Origin: Janthinobacterium sp. LM6
GTDB taxonomy: Bacteria; Pseudomonadota; Gammaproteobacteria; Burkholderiales; Burkholderiaceae_D
Assembly: GCF_002002885.1 (NCBI RefSeq)
Contig: NZ_CP019510.1
Coordinates: forward strand, 4,960,001-5,024,000
Length of the DNA stretch: 64,000 nt
Direction of reading: 5' to 3'
The position numbers and the translations under genes were made by a program. The notes under the pieces were generated by a model. That model saw nothing but the letters and a program-made list of their open reading frames with translations, did not search any database and had not been told where the DNA came from. Below are positions 1 through 8,817 of this stretch, piece by piece; the stretch's first letter is position 1, and each line of letters opens with the position of its first letter.

Positions 1-723
1 TATTCGACCTCGAAGCTGCCTGGCTACATCGTGCCCATCTTCCCGGCGCTGGCCCTGCTGGTGGCGCTGTACCTGGAATCGGCCTCGCGCCGCCAGCGTC
101 TGTTCGCCGCCGGCCTGCTGTGCGCGCTGGGCGCGGCCATCCTGATCGGCGGACCGATCGCCTTCAGCAAGGCCAGCGCACGCGACGCGGAAGCCCTGGT
201 CGCGCTGAAGGGCTACCAGCCATGGCTGATGGCGGCCGGCTTCTTCGCCCTGGCCGGCGGCGCCCTGGCCTTGCTGCATGCGCGCCAGTTGCGCCGCGAC
301 ATGACGGTGCTGACGATTGCCGGCGCCGGCTTCCTGGCCACGCACTGCATCCTGGCCGGCTCCGAACTGTATGGCCAGAACCGCGCAGGCACCGACATGC
401 TGCCGCAGATCCAGGCCGAACTGACAGCCGACACCAAGCTCTATTCGATCGGCATCTATGAACAGTCGCTGACGTATTACCTGCAGCGGCCCGTGATCCT
501 CGTCGATTACTGGGATGAGTTTACGTTTGGCCTGAAACAGCAGCCCGAACTGTCCATCCCGAACATCGAGCCTTTCATCGCGCAATGGACGAACGATGCC
601 AATGCCGGCGTGCACGACATGGCGATTATCAGCCTGTACCGCTACAAGGAATTGCAGGGGCGTGGCGTGCCCATGCGTGTGATTGCCGAAGATGCGCGCC
701 GCATGGTCATTGCCAACAAGTAA
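1..723 (+). CDS. arnT: C-terminal part of ArnT-like glycosyltransferase (5' end outside window)
   Basis: The reading frame is open from base 1 and the gene begins upstream of the window, so only about the last 240 residues are visible. The first visible residues contain SKLPGYIVPIFPALALL, a stretch typical of ArnT/PMT-type glycosyltransferases (GT83/GT39). Hydrophobic segments follow, then a soluble C-terminal portion. ArnT moves 4-amino-4-deoxy-L-arabinose from undecaprenyl phosphate onto lipid A at the periplasmic face of the inner membrane. The arnB-C-A-D genes follow directly, which supports this over a generic PMT. A gap of about 200 bp separates it from arnB, so arnB may have its own promoter. 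Substrate specificity is inferred from context. Confidence 0.8.
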   Translation, partial: YSTSKLPGYIVPIFPALALLVALYLESASRRQRLFAAGLLCALGAAILIGGPIAFSKASARDAEALVALKGYQPWLMAAGFFALAGGALALLHARQLRRDMTVLTIAGAGFLATHCILAGSELYGQNRAGTDMLPQIQAELTADTKLYSIGIYEQSLTYYLQRPVILVDYWDEFTFGLKQQPELSIPNIEPFIAQWTNDANAGVHDMAIISLYRYKELQGRGVPMRVIAEDARRMVIANK

Positions 724-929
724 ATATTTACCTGGGGCGCGAGGCAGCACGGATCGCGCCCCCGGCCAGCTTGCCCCGCCCCCGCATCAGCAGGATTTTT
801 CACCGCTGAAAAGCTGCGCCGCCATACTGACGATATAAAATAGCCATGCCTGCCGGCGCCTTTTCACGGCACTGGCAGCGTCGGCGATGCCGATACCCTG
901 ACACAATACAGATCCAAGAACTGCGCCCC

Positions 930-2066
930 ATGACCTCTACCCTGCCCTTTTTGCCCTTTTCCAAACCCACCATCGATGAAGCGACCATCGCCGCCGTCGG
1001 CGAAGTGCTGCGCTCGGGCTGGATCACCAGCGGCCCGAAAGTGCAGGCCTTCGAAGCCCAGCTGTCCGAGTATTTCGGCGGGCGCCCCGTGCGCACCTTC
1101 AATTCGGGCACCTGCACCATGGAAATCGCGCTGCGCATCGCAGGCGTCAAACCCGGCGACGAAGTCATCACCACCCCCGTGTCGTGGGTAGCGACGGCCA
1201 ACGTCATCATCGAAGTGGGCGCCACGCCCGTGTTTGCCGATATCGATCCCGTTACGCGCAATATCGACCTCGACAAGCTGGAAGCGGCCATCACCCCGCG
1301 CACGAAAGCCATCATCCCCGTCTACCTGTCCGGCTTGCCCGTCGACATGGACCGCCTGTACGCGATTGCTGAAAAGTACAATTTACGGGTCGTGGAAGAC
1401 GCGGCGCAAGCGTTCGGCTCCACCTGGAAAGGCAAGCGCATCGGTGCGTTTGGCGACTTCGTCTCGTTCAGCTTCCAGGCCAACAAGAACATCACCACGG
1501 GTGAAGGCGGCTGCCTCGTCCTCAACAACCTGGAAGAAGCGAAACTGGCCGAGAAATACCGGCTGCAGGGCGTGACGCGCAGCGGCGTCGACGGCATCGA
1601 TGTCGATGTGCTGGGCGGCAAGTACAACATGAGCGACATCATGGCCGCCATCGGCCTGGGCCAGTTTGCCAACATCGACGCGATCACGGCCCACCGCCGC
1701 GCGCTGGCACGCCACTATTTCGCACAATTCGGCAGCGATTTCGAAGCGGCCAGCGGCGCCCAGCTGCCCGTGCAGGACTTTGAAAACAGCAACTGGCATT
1801 TGTTCCAGATCATCCTGCCCGATAATGGCCCCGGCACGCGCGCCGCCTTCATGCAGGCGATGGCGCAGCAAAACGTGGGAACGGGCTATCATTACGCACC
1901 GATCCACCTGTTTACCATGTACCGCGAACGCGGCTTTACCGAGGGCATGTTCCCCGTCTCGGAAAAGATCGGCCGCCTGACCGTGACCTTGCCGATGTTC
2001 TACGCCATGACGACACAGGACGTGGAACGCGCCGTCGCCACCGTCAAATCCATTCTCATCAAATGA
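930..2066 (+). CDS. arnB: ArnB, UDP-L-Ara4O aminotransferase (DegT/DnrJ/EryC1 family)
   Basis: This PLP-dependent aminotransferase makes UDP-4-amino-4-deoxy-L-arabinose from the 4-keto sugar nucleotide in the cytoplasm. The 378-aa product begins MTSTLPFLPFSKPTID, which is typical of ArnB. I chose the ATG at 930 rather than an in-frame start 28 codons upstream because the extra residues are not family-like. The PLP-binding lysine is in SFQANKNITTGEGG near residue 186. EDAAQAFGS precedes it, as in the DegT family. The C-terminal region has the GYHYAPIHLF stretch. It overlaps arnC by four bases (ATGA), so the two are translationally coupled. Confidence 0.93.
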   Translation: MTSTLPFLPFSKPTIDEATIAAVGEVLRSGWITSGPKVQAFEAQLSEYFGGRPVRTFNSGTCTMEIALRIAGVKPGDEVITTPVSWVATANVIIEVGATPVFADIDPVTRNIDLDKLEAAITPRTKAIIPVYLSGLPVDMDRLYAIAEKYNLRVVEDAAQAFGSTWKGKRIGAFGDFVSFSFQANKNITTGEGGCLVLNNLEEAKLAEKYRLQGVTRSGVDGIDVDVLGGKYNMSDIMAAIGLGQFANIDAITAHRRALARHYFAQFGSDFEAASGAQLPVQDFENSNWHLFQIILPDNGPGTRAAFMQAMAQQNVGTGYHYAPIHLFTMYRERGFTEGMFPVSEKIGRLTVTLPMFYAMTTQDVERAVATVKSILIK

Positions 2067-3073
2067 GCAGCGCGCCGATGAAACCTGAACTGTCCATTAT
2101 CATTCCGATCTACAACGAGCAAGATGGCCTGGCCAGCCTGTTCGCCCGCCTGTATCCGGCCCTCGACGCCCTCCAGACGAGCTACGAAATCATCTTCGTC
2201 AACGATGGCAGCCGCGACAATTCGGTGCCCATCCTGGCGGAACAGTTCCGCCAGCGCCCGGATGTCACGCGCGTAGTCTTGTTCAACGGCAATTATGGCC
2301 AGCACATGGCCATCCTGGCCGGTTTTGAAGCGTCGCGCGGACAAATCATGATCACGCTCGACGCCGACCTGCAGAACCCGCCCGAAGAAATCGGCAACCT
2401 GGTGGCGAAGATGCGCGAAGGCTACGATTACGTGGGCTCGATCCGGCGCAAGCGGCAAGATTCCGCCTGGCGCACGCTGGCCTCGAAGATGATGAACCGC
2501 CTGCGCGAACGCATCACCAACATCAAGATCACGGACCAGGGCAACATGCTGCGCGCGTATGGCCGCAACGTGATCGACCTGGTCAATCAGTGCGCCGAAG
2601 TCAATACCTTCGTGCCCGCCCTGGCCTACACGTTTGCCCGCAAGCCCACGGAAATCATCGTCGAGCACGAGGAACGGGCGGCCGGCGAATCGAAATACTC
2701 GCTGTACAGCCTGATCCGCCTCAATTTCGACCTGGTCACGGGCTTTTCGCTGATTCCCCTGCAAATCTTTTCGATGCTGGGGATGGCGATGTCGCTGGGC
2801 TCGGCATTGCTGGTGATCTTCCTTCTGATACGCCGCTTCCTGCTGGGCGCGGAAGCCGAAGGCGTGTTTACCCTGTTCGCCATCGCTTTCTTCTTCATGG
2901 GCGTGATCCTGTTCGGCATCGGCCTGGTGGGCGAATACGTGGGACGCATCTTCCAGCAAGTGCGCGCCCGTCCCCGCTACGTGGTGCAAACCATCTTGCA
3001 GGACGGCATGACGCAGGCGGAAGCCGAGGCGCCATCGTATGTGCGCCTAGAAAAACGCCAGGTGGGCCGCTGA
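2063..3073 (+). CDS. arnC: ArnC, undecaprenyl-phosphate L-Ara4FN transferase
   Basis: A GT2-family glycosyltransferase of 336 aa that transfers formylated L-Ara4N from UDP to undecaprenyl phosphate at the inner face of the cytoplasmic membrane. The GT-A domain begins SIIIPIYNEQDGL and has FVNDGSRDNS and the DADLQNPPEE metal-binding motif. Two strongly hydrophobic helices near residues 225-290 anchor it in the membrane, with GLVGEYVGRIF after the second. This is the usual ArnC/DPM1-like layout and length. It overlaps arnB by 4 nt, and its stop overlaps the start of the formyltransferase gene by one base (TGATG). Confidence 0.93.
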   Translation: MSSAPMKPELSIIIPIYNEQDGLASLFARLYPALDALQTSYEIIFVNDGSRDNSVPILAEQFRQRPDVTRVVLFNGNYGQHMAILAGFEASRGQIMITLDADLQNPPEEIGNLVAKMREGYDYVGSIRRKRQDSAWRTLASKMMNRLRERITNIKITDQGNMLRAYGRNVIDLVNQCAEVNTFVPALAYTFARKPTEIIVEHEERAAGESKYSLYSLIRLNFDLVTGFSLIPLQIFSMLGMAMSLGSALLVIFLLIRRFLLGAEAEGVFTLFAIAFFFMGVILFGIGLVGEYVGRIFQQVRARPRYVVQTILQDGMTQAEAEAPSYVRLEKRQVGR

Positions 3074-3990
3074 TGGGCGCCCCGCGCGCCGTCGTCTTCG
3101 GCTACCACAATGTGGGAGTGCGCTGCATCAAGGTGCTGCTGGCCGGCGGCGTCGACATCGCCCTCGTCGTCACGCACGAAGACAGCCCCACGGAAAACCT
3201 GTGGTTCGAATCCGTCGCCAGCCTGTGCCAGGCGGAAGGCATCCCGTACATCACGCCATCGGACGCCCGCGCGCCCGAGCTGCTGGCGCAGGTGCAGGCG
3301 GCAACACCGGACATGCTGTTCAGTTTTTACTACCGCCACATGTTGCCGGCTAGCATCTTGGAAGTCGCGCCCGCCTACAATATGCACGGCTCGCTGCTGC
3401 CGGCGTTCCGCGGCCGCGCGCCCGTCAACTGGGCCGTGCTGCATGGCGCCCCGCAAACGGGCGCCACCCTGCATGAAATGACAGTCAAGCCCGATGCCGG
3501 CGCCATCGTCGCGCAAACGGCCGTGCCCATCCTGCCCGACGACACGGCCTTCGAAGTCTTCGGCAAGGTCACCGTGGCGGCGGAACAAACCTTGTGGAAC
3601 GTGCTGCCGGCCTTGCTGGACGGCACCGCGCCGCGCCAGCTCAACGATTTGCGCCAGGGCGGCTACTTTGGCGGCCGCAAGCCCGAAGATGGCAGGATCG
3701 ACTGGAAGTTACCCGCGCAGCAGGTTTACAACCTGCACCGGGCCGTCGCGCCCCCCTATCCCGGCGCCTTCACCGAAGTCAATGATGTCATTTACATTAT
3801 CGAAAAAGCCCGTTTGAGCAAGCATTCCGCAGGAAGTTTGCCACCGGGCTTGGCGGTAGTGGATAATTGCATCTTTGGCGTCTGCGGAGACGGCCGCATG
3901 CTGGCCATTTCCGCGCTGAGGGCTGCCGGGGAGCCGATTTCGGCTCAGCAATTGCAAGCAAGTCTGACCACCCGCGTCAGCACACACTGA
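3073..3990 (+). CDS. Stand-alone UDP-L-Ara4N formyltransferase (equivalent of the ArnA N-terminal domain)
   Basis: The 305-aa product matches the N-terminal half of ArnA and the methionyl-tRNA formyltransferase fold. It contains NMHGSLLPAFRGRAPVNWA, which includes the Asn and His of the formyl-transfer site, and a later RPEDGRIDW-like segment (KPEDGRIDW). It would N-formylate UDP-L-Ara4N using 10-formyltetrahydrofolate, making the substrate for ArnC. In E. coli this domain is fused to a decarboxylase in a 660-residue ArnA. Here it stops after the formyltransferase C-terminal subdomain, and the decarboxylase is the next gene, 21 nt on. The start at 3073 follows from the TGATG overlap with arnC. 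Longer upstream starts in this frame run through arnC and are not credible. Confidence 0.9.
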   Translation: MGAPRAVVFGYHNVGVRCIKVLLAGGVDIALVVTHEDSPTENLWFESVASLCQAEGIPYITPSDARAPELLAQVQAATPDMLFSFYYRHMLPASILEVAPAYNMHGSLLPAFRGRAPVNWAVLHGAPQTGATLHEMTVKPDAGAIVAQTAVPILPDDTAFEVFGKVTVAAEQTLWNVLPALLDGTAPRQLNDLRQGGYFGGRKPEDGRIDWKLPAQQVYNLHRAVAPPYPGAFTEVNDVIYIIEKARLSKHSAGSLPPGLAVVDNCIFGVCGDGRMLAISALRAAGEPISAQQLQASLTTRVSTH

Positions 3991-4011
3991 TATCACTCAA
4001 GAGAATCTCAC

Positions 4012-5064
4012 ATGAAAAAAGTCCTCATCTTAGGCGTCAACGGCTTCATCGGCCATCACCTGTCCAAGCGCATCCTGGAAACCACCGACTGGCATGTCTA
4101 CGGCATGGACATGAACACGGACCGCATCACGGAATTGCTGGAAGATGACAACTACAAGTCGCGCATGCACTTCTTCGAAGGCGACATCACGATCAACAAG
4201 GAATGGGTCGAATACCACGTCAAGAAATGCGACGTGATCCTGCCCCTGGTCGCCATCGCCACGCCTTCGACCTACGTCAAGCAGCCGCTGCGCGTCTTCG
4301 AACTGGACTTCGAAGCCAACCTGCCGATCGTGCGCTCGGCCGCCAAGTACGGCAAGCACCTGGTCTTCCCGTCGACCTCGGAAGTGTATGGCATGTGCCA
4401 TGACGAGGAATTCGACCCGGAAAACTCGGAACTGATCTGCGGCCCGATCAACAAGCCGCGCTGGATCTATTCGAACGCCAAGCAGCTGATGGACCGCGTG
4501 ATCTGGGGCTACGGCATGGAAGGCTTGAACTTCACCCTGTTCCGTCCCTTCAACTGGATCGGCGCCGGCCTGGATTCGATCCACACGCCGAAAGAAGGTT
4601 CCTCGCGCGTGGTGACGCAATTCTTCGGCCACATCGTGCGCGGCGAGAACATCTCGCTGGTCGACGGCGGCGCGCAGAAACGCGCGTTCACCTACATTGA
4701 CGACGGCATCGATGCACTGATCCGCATCATCGCCAACAAGAACGGCATCGCCAGCGGCAAGATCTACAACATTGGCAATCCGACCAATAACTATTCGATC
4801 CGCGACCTGGCCGGCATGATGCTGACCCTGGCCGCCGAATACCCGGAATACGCCGAAGGCGCGAAACACGTGAAAATCGTGGAAACGACCTCGGGTGCCT
4901 ACTACGGCGCCGGCTACCAGGACGTGCAAAACCGCGTGCCGAAAATCACGAATACCTGCGAAGAACTGGGCTGGGCGCCGACCACCACCATGGCCGATTC
5001 CCTGCGCAACATTTTCGACGCCTACCGCAGCCAGGTAGCCCAAGCCAAAGCACTGATGGATTAA
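4012..5064 (+). CDS. Stand-alone UDP-glucuronic acid decarboxylase/dehydrogenase (equivalent of the ArnA C-terminal domain)
   Basis: A 350-aa NAD-dependent extended short-chain dehydrogenase that converts UDP-glucuronate to UDP-4-keto-pentose, the substrate of ArnB. The Rossmann motif GVNGFIGHHLS is at the N-terminus. STSEVYGM carries the catalytic Ser/Glu pair known from ArnA, and WIYSNAKQLMDRVIWGYG carries the Tyr-X3-Lys pair. It lies between the separate formyltransferase gene and arnD and overlaps arnD by one base (TAATG). A clear AGAGAATC Shine-Dalgarno precedes the ATG. The family and active-site identity are clear. Only the unfused arrangement differs from the enterobacterial model. 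Confidence 0.93.
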   Translation: MKKVLILGVNGFIGHHLSKRILETTDWHVYGMDMNTDRITELLEDDNYKSRMHFFEGDITINKEWVEYHVKKCDVILPLVAIATPSTYVKQPLRVFELDFEANLPIVRSAAKYGKHLVFPSTSEVYGMCHDEEFDPENSELICGPINKPRWIYSNAKQLMDRVIWGYGMEGLNFTLFRPFNWIGAGLDSIHTPKEGSSRVVTQFFGHIVRGENISLVDGGAQKRAFTYIDDGIDALIRIIANKNGIASGKIYNIGNPTNNYSIRDLAGMMLTLAAEYPEYAEGAKHVKIVETTSGAYYGAGYQDVQNRVPKITNTCEELGWAPTTTMADSLRNIFDAYRSQVAQAKALMD

Positions 5065-6023
5065 TGTTGAGCAAGCCGTTCCTGACCCTGAAAATCGACG
5101 TCGATACCTATCGCGGCACCCGTGAAGGCATGGGCAACCTGGTGCGCATGCTGGCCGCGCACCAGGCCAAGGCCACCTTTCTGTTCTCGCTGGGCCCCGA
5201 CCACACGGGCTGGGCCCTGCGGCGCGCCTTGAAGCCCGGCTTTTTCAGCAAGGTATCGCGCACCTCGGTGGTCGAGCACTACGGCTTGAAAACATTGATG
5301 TACGGCACTTTGCTGCCGGGACCCGATATCGGCAAGCAATGCGCGGCGCAATTGCGCGCCGTGCGCGATGCCGGTTTCGAGTGCGGCATCCACACCTGGG
5401 ATCACACCCTGTGGCAAGACAACGTGGCCAAGCGCAACGCCGCCTGGACCATCAACATGATGCGCAAGGCCGCCAACCGCTACGAACAAGTGTTTGGAAC
5501 AAAGCCGCACACGCACGGCGCGGCCGGCTGGCAAATGAATGTCAGCGCCTTTGTCGAACACGACACGGCCGGCTACCGCTTTGCCTCCGATGGCCGCGCC
5601 ATGCTCGACGCGCGCGGCGCCATGGTGCATCCAAGCAATGGCCCGCACCGCGTGCGCAACGGCAACACGATCCTGCAATGCGTGCAATTGCCCACCACCC
5701 TGCCCACCCTGGATGAATTGCTGGGCTGCGAAATCGACGGCAAACTGATTACAACCGGAAATGTTGCCGCGCATATATTGTCGCTGACGGCCGACAACCC
5801 GCGCGATCACGTATATACCTTGCATGCGGAACTTGAAGGTCAGAAACTCGCCCCCATTTTCGAACAACTGCTGGCTGGCTGGAAAGCCCAGGGCTACCAG
5901 TTTGCAGCGATGGGCGATTATTATGAAAAGATAAAAAATACGGACTTGCCCGTTTGTCCCGTCACCTGGGATGAGCTGCCAGGCCGTTCGGGACGCCTGA
6001 TTGTGCAGGGCAAAGCGGCCTGA
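5064..6023 (+). CDS. arnD: ArnD, L-Ara4FN-phosphoundecaprenol deformylase
   Basis: A 319-aa polysaccharide deacetylase (NodB/CE4 fold) that removes the formyl group from undecaprenyl-phosphate L-Ara4FN before flipping and use by ArnT. The metal-binding residues are visible as LKIDVDTYRGT near the N-terminus and CGIHTWDHTLWQDN around residue 110. Its ATG shares a base with the stop of the decarboxylase gene, so it is the last coupled gene of this arn transcript. No arnE or arnF flippase genes follow. The next gene is an unrelated peroxiredoxin after about 75 bp. Confidence 0.93.
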   Translation: MLSKPFLTLKIDVDTYRGTREGMGNLVRMLAAHQAKATFLFSLGPDHTGWALRRALKPGFFSKVSRTSVVEHYGLKTLMYGTLLPGPDIGKQCAAQLRAVRDAGFECGIHTWDHTLWQDNVAKRNAAWTINMMRKAANRYEQVFGTKPHTHGAAGWQMNVSAFVEHDTAGYRFASDGRAMLDARGAMVHPSNGPHRVRNGNTILQCVQLPTTLPTLDELLGCEIDGKLITTGNVAAHILSLTADNPRDHVYTLHAELEGQKLAPIFEQLLAGWKAQGYQFAAMGDYYEKIKNTDLPVCPVTWDELPGRSGRLIVQGKAA

Positions 6024-6097
6024 ATGCTGTATTGTTGCACCTGGATGCGTTGCCAGGTTAAAAACAGCGCTGATGATGACCGTTCAGGAGAGAACCT

Positions 6098-6568
6098 GTG
6101 GCTGATAGCCAATCCCTCGTTAGCATACCCGACTTTAGCGCCGCGATGACCAGCGGCAAGACCTTTCAGTTGCTGGGCCGCCCGGCCAAGGCCACGGTGC
6201 TGTTTTTCTATCCGAAGGACAACACCCCTGGCTGCACCACGGAAAACATTGCCTTTCGCGATGCGTATTCGCAATTCGTCGCTGCCGGCGTGGAAATCTA
6301 CGGCATCAGCCGCGATTCCCTGCGCTCGCACGAAAGCTTCAAAGCCAAGCTGGAGCTGCCATTCGAGCTCATTTCCGACCCGGACGAAGCCGTTTGCCTG
6401 CTGTTTAACGTCATGAAGATGAAACAGATGTACGGCAAGACGGTCCGTGGCGTCGAGCGCAGCACGTTTGTGATTGACGCCCAGGGCCGATTGGTGAAAG
6501 AATGGAGAGGCGTGAAGGTCGCAACTCACGTGGAAGAAGTGCTGGAATTCGTAGCGCATCTGAATTGA
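6098..6568 (+). CDS. bcp: Thioredoxin-dependent peroxiredoxin, BCP/PrxQ family
   Basis: A 156-aa peroxiredoxin that reduces hydroperoxides in the cytoplasm. The peroxidatic cysteine is C46 in KDNTPGCTTEN. In E. coli BCP a resolving cysteine lies five residues later, but here that position is not cysteine. The other visible cysteine is in DEAVCLLFNV near residue 101, so the enzyme may be of 1-Cys type or resolve differently. The start is a GTG preceded at a good distance by CAGGAGAG. It stands alone between the arn genes and phoH. Confidence 0.9.
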   Translation: MADSQSLVSIPDFSAAMTSGKTFQLLGRPAKATVLFFYPKDNTPGCTTENIAFRDAYSQFVAAGVEIYGISRDSLRSHESFKAKLELPFELISDPDEAVCLLFNVMKMKQMYGKTVRGVERSTFVIDAQGRLVKEWRGVKVATHVEEVLEFVAHLN

Positions 6569-6857
6569 TCGTCTATTTTGATCCAATGCGCGTTGCCGGC
6601 TTCCAGCGAGCTTAGTTCAACCGCAGTTCAGTTCACGGTACCTATCGCCATTTTGAGTCAACGAAGCGCCTCCATCCACTCCGCCAGGCGGGCCTGCAGC
6701 CCGCCGATGGCGTCCATGACCGGCCATGCTGCCGGCCTTCCGGCAGTTACTCGTCCTGTAGCATTGTTGTTCCCCCGCATCCACCCCATGAGAAGTGCCG
6801 CCAGAAGCTGGCTGCCCATGGGCGATTCATTCCAGAAATTTTTTGATTGAGATCCTG
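6569..6857. other. Intergenic region with two GC-rich hairpins
   Basis: No convincing gene is seen in this gap of about 290 bp between bcp and phoH. It contains two perfect stem-loops: GGCGGGC/GCCCGCC (6687-6705) and CTGCCGG-CCTT-CCGGCAG (6729-6746). Neither is followed by a T-run, so they are not standard intrinsic terminators. Short ORFs on both strands here have no family-like sequence. The phoH promoter presumably lies downstream of the hairpins. Confidence 0.4.
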
Positions 6858-8678
6858 ATGCCACTGCCAAAATTACCGAGCAAGCCAGCCACCATCCTGG
6901 CCACCCAAGATTACCCAACCGCAGGCGCAGCGCGCCCGGCCACCAAAACCCCGGCAGCCAAGAAAGTGGCTGCACCGATCATTGAAGCGGCGATCGCCGA
7001 AGTTGCCAAGCCAGTCCGCAATGCGGCCACGAAGATCAAGCAAGTGGCGGCCCTGATGGTCGCCAAGCCTGTACCCGCCGTTGCGGCACCTGCGCCCGTT
7101 GCGGCCGCGCCGGCCGTTGTGGCTGCGCCTGCAGCGAAAGCCAAGCCGGCAGCCAAAGGCAAGGTCACGCCGATCAAGTCCGTCAAGCAAGTCGAGCAGC
7201 CGCATCCGGCCAAGCACAAGGCGGTCGAAGTCCAGCTCAAGTCATCCGCCAGCCGCGCCGCCGACCAGCGCGGCATCAGCAAGCTGTTCGTGCTCGACAC
7301 GAACGTGCTGATGCACGATCCATCGTCGCTGTTCCGCTTCGAGGAACACGATGTGTACCTGCCGATGATGACCCTGGAAGAGCTGGACAACCATAAAAAG
7401 GGCATGACGGAAGTGGCGCGCAATGCACGCCAGGTGTCGCGCACCCTGGACGCCCTGATCAGCAATACGGATGACGACGCTATCGAACACGGCATCCTGC
7501 TGTCCAAGCTGGGCAACAAGGATGCCAAGGGCCGTTTGTTCTTCCAGACGCGCCTGCAAAGCGCCGACTTGCCGGCTGGCTTGCCAGTGGGCAAGGCCGA
7601 CAACCAGATCCTCGCCGTCGTGCGTTCGCTCGAGTCGGAGCAGGATGGCCGCCCCGTGGTGCTGGTGTCGAAAGACATCAACATGCGCATCAAGGCGCGC
7701 GCCCTGGGCTTGCCGGCCGAAGATTACTTCAACGACCATGTGCTGGAAGATACGGATTTGCTGTACTCGGGCATCGTGCAATTGCCGGACGACTTCTGGA
7801 ACAAGCACGGCAAGGACATGGAATCGTGGCAGGAAAGCAAGAACGGCTACAGCTCCACCTTCTACCGCGTGACGGGCCCGTTCATTCCATCGTTGCTGGT
7901 CAACCAGTTCATCTACCTGGAACCGAAAAACGGCGAAACGCCATTCTATGGCCAGGTGAAACAGATCAACGGCAAGACGGCCGTGCTGCAAACCCTGCGC
8001 GACTTCAGCCACACGAAGAACAATGTATGGGGCGTGACGGCGCGCAACCGCGAGCAGAACTTCGCGCTGAACTTGCTGATGAACCCGGAATGCGACTTCG
8101 TCACCCTGCTGGGCCAGGCCGGTACCGGCAAGACCCTGCTGGCCCTGGCCGCCGGTCTGGCGCAAGTGCTGGAAACCAAGCTCTACAATGAAATCATCGT
8201 TACCCGCGTCACGGTACCGGTGGGCGAAGACATCGGTTTCCTGCCAGGCACGGAAGAGGAAAAGATGTCGCCATGGATGGGCGCCTTCGACGACAACCTG
8301 GAAGTGCTGAACAAGTCCGACTCCGATGGCGGCGAATGGGGCCGTGCGGCAACGCAAGACCTGATCCGTTCGCGCATCAAGATCAAGTCGCTCAACTTCA
8401 TGCGCGGCCGCACATTCGTCAACAAGTTCCTGATCATTGACGAAGCGCAAAACTTGACGCCGAAACAGGTCAAGACCCTGGTCACGCGTGCCGGTCCCGG
8501 CACGAAGATCCTGTGCCTGGGCAACATCGCGCAGATCGACACGCCATACCTGACGGAAGGCTCGAGCGGCCTGACCTACGTGGTCGACCGCTTCAAGGGC
8601 TGGACCCACAGCGGCCACGTCACCCTGGCGCGCGGCGAGCGCTCGCGCCTGGCCGATCACGCCAGCGAAGTGCTGTAA
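6858..8678 (+). CDS. PhoH-family ATPase with N-terminal PIN nuclease domain
   Basis: A 606-aa protein of the PIN-PhoH (PhoH2-type) group, thought to act as an RNA helicase/ribonuclease. Residues 1-135 are a low-complexity Ala/Lys/Pro-rich extension. The PIN domain starts at LFVLDTNVLMHD (about residue 143) and continues with MTLEELDNHKKG. The PhoH ATPase has Walker A GQAGTGKTLLA (about residue 418) and Walker B LIIDEAQNLTP. I chose the ATG at 6858. A start 21 codons earlier is in frame but gives non-family residues. The gene is monocistronic and ends in a clear terminator. Its physiological role is not established by the sequence. Confidence 0.9.
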   Translation: MPLPKLPSKPATILATQDYPTAGAARPATKTPAAKKVAAPIIEAAIAEVAKPVRNAATKIKQVAALMVAKPVPAVAAPAPVAAAPAVVAAPAAKAKPAAKGKVTPIKSVKQVEQPHPAKHKAVEVQLKSSASRAADQRGISKLFVLDTNVLMHDPSSLFRFEEHDVYLPMMTLEELDNHKKGMTEVARNARQVSRTLDALISNTDDDAIEHGILLSKLGNKDAKGRLFFQTRLQSADLPAGLPVGKADNQILAVVRSLESEQDGRPVVLVSKDINMRIKARALGLPAEDYFNDHVLEDTDLLYSGIVQLPDDFWNKHGKDMESWQESKNGYSSTFYRVTGPFIPSLLVNQFIYLEPKNGETPFYGQVKQINGKTAVLQTLRDFSHTKNNVWGVTARNREQNFALNLLMNPECDFVTLLGQAGTGKTLLALAAGLAQVLETKLYNEIIVTRVTVPVGEDIGFLPGTEEEKMSPWMGAFDDNLEVLNKSDSDGGEWGRAATQDLIRSRIKIKSLNFMRGRTFVNKFLIIDEAQNLTPKQVKTLVTRAGPGTKILCLGNIAQIDTPYLTEGSSGLTYVVDRFKGWTHSGHVTLARGERSRLADHASEVL

Positions 8679-8714
8679 GTGATAGCGGGCGGCGCAAGCT
8701 GCCCAGTCATTCGA

Positions 8715-8750
8715 AAGCCCCGGCTGCAGCGATGCAGGCGGGGCTTTTTT
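8715..8750 (+). terminator. Intrinsic terminator of the phoH gene
   Basis: A stem AGCCCCG/CGGGGCT, extended by CTGCA/TGCAG inside, is followed by six T residues about 40 bp after the phoH stop codon. Confidence 0.85.
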
Positions 8751-8817
8751 CATGTGCGCGACTTTTCCCTGCGACATGTTCTAATACCGCTCTCTTTCCT
8801 CCAGGACACCGTATCTG

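Noticed and set aside
2000..2989. Long minus-strand ORF opposite arnC
   Set aside because: It is the antisense shadow of a clear glycosyltransferase gene in high-GC DNA, His/Gln/Arg-rich, with no family-like motifs.
6578..6975. Short ORFs between bcp and phoH on both strands
   Set aside because: No family-like sequence, and they span two hairpins. Codon pattern does not resemble the neighbouring genes.
7242..8777. 511-codon minus-strand ORF opposite phoH
   Set aside because: Antisense of an unambiguous PIN-PhoH gene. Composition is typical of reverse-frame translation.
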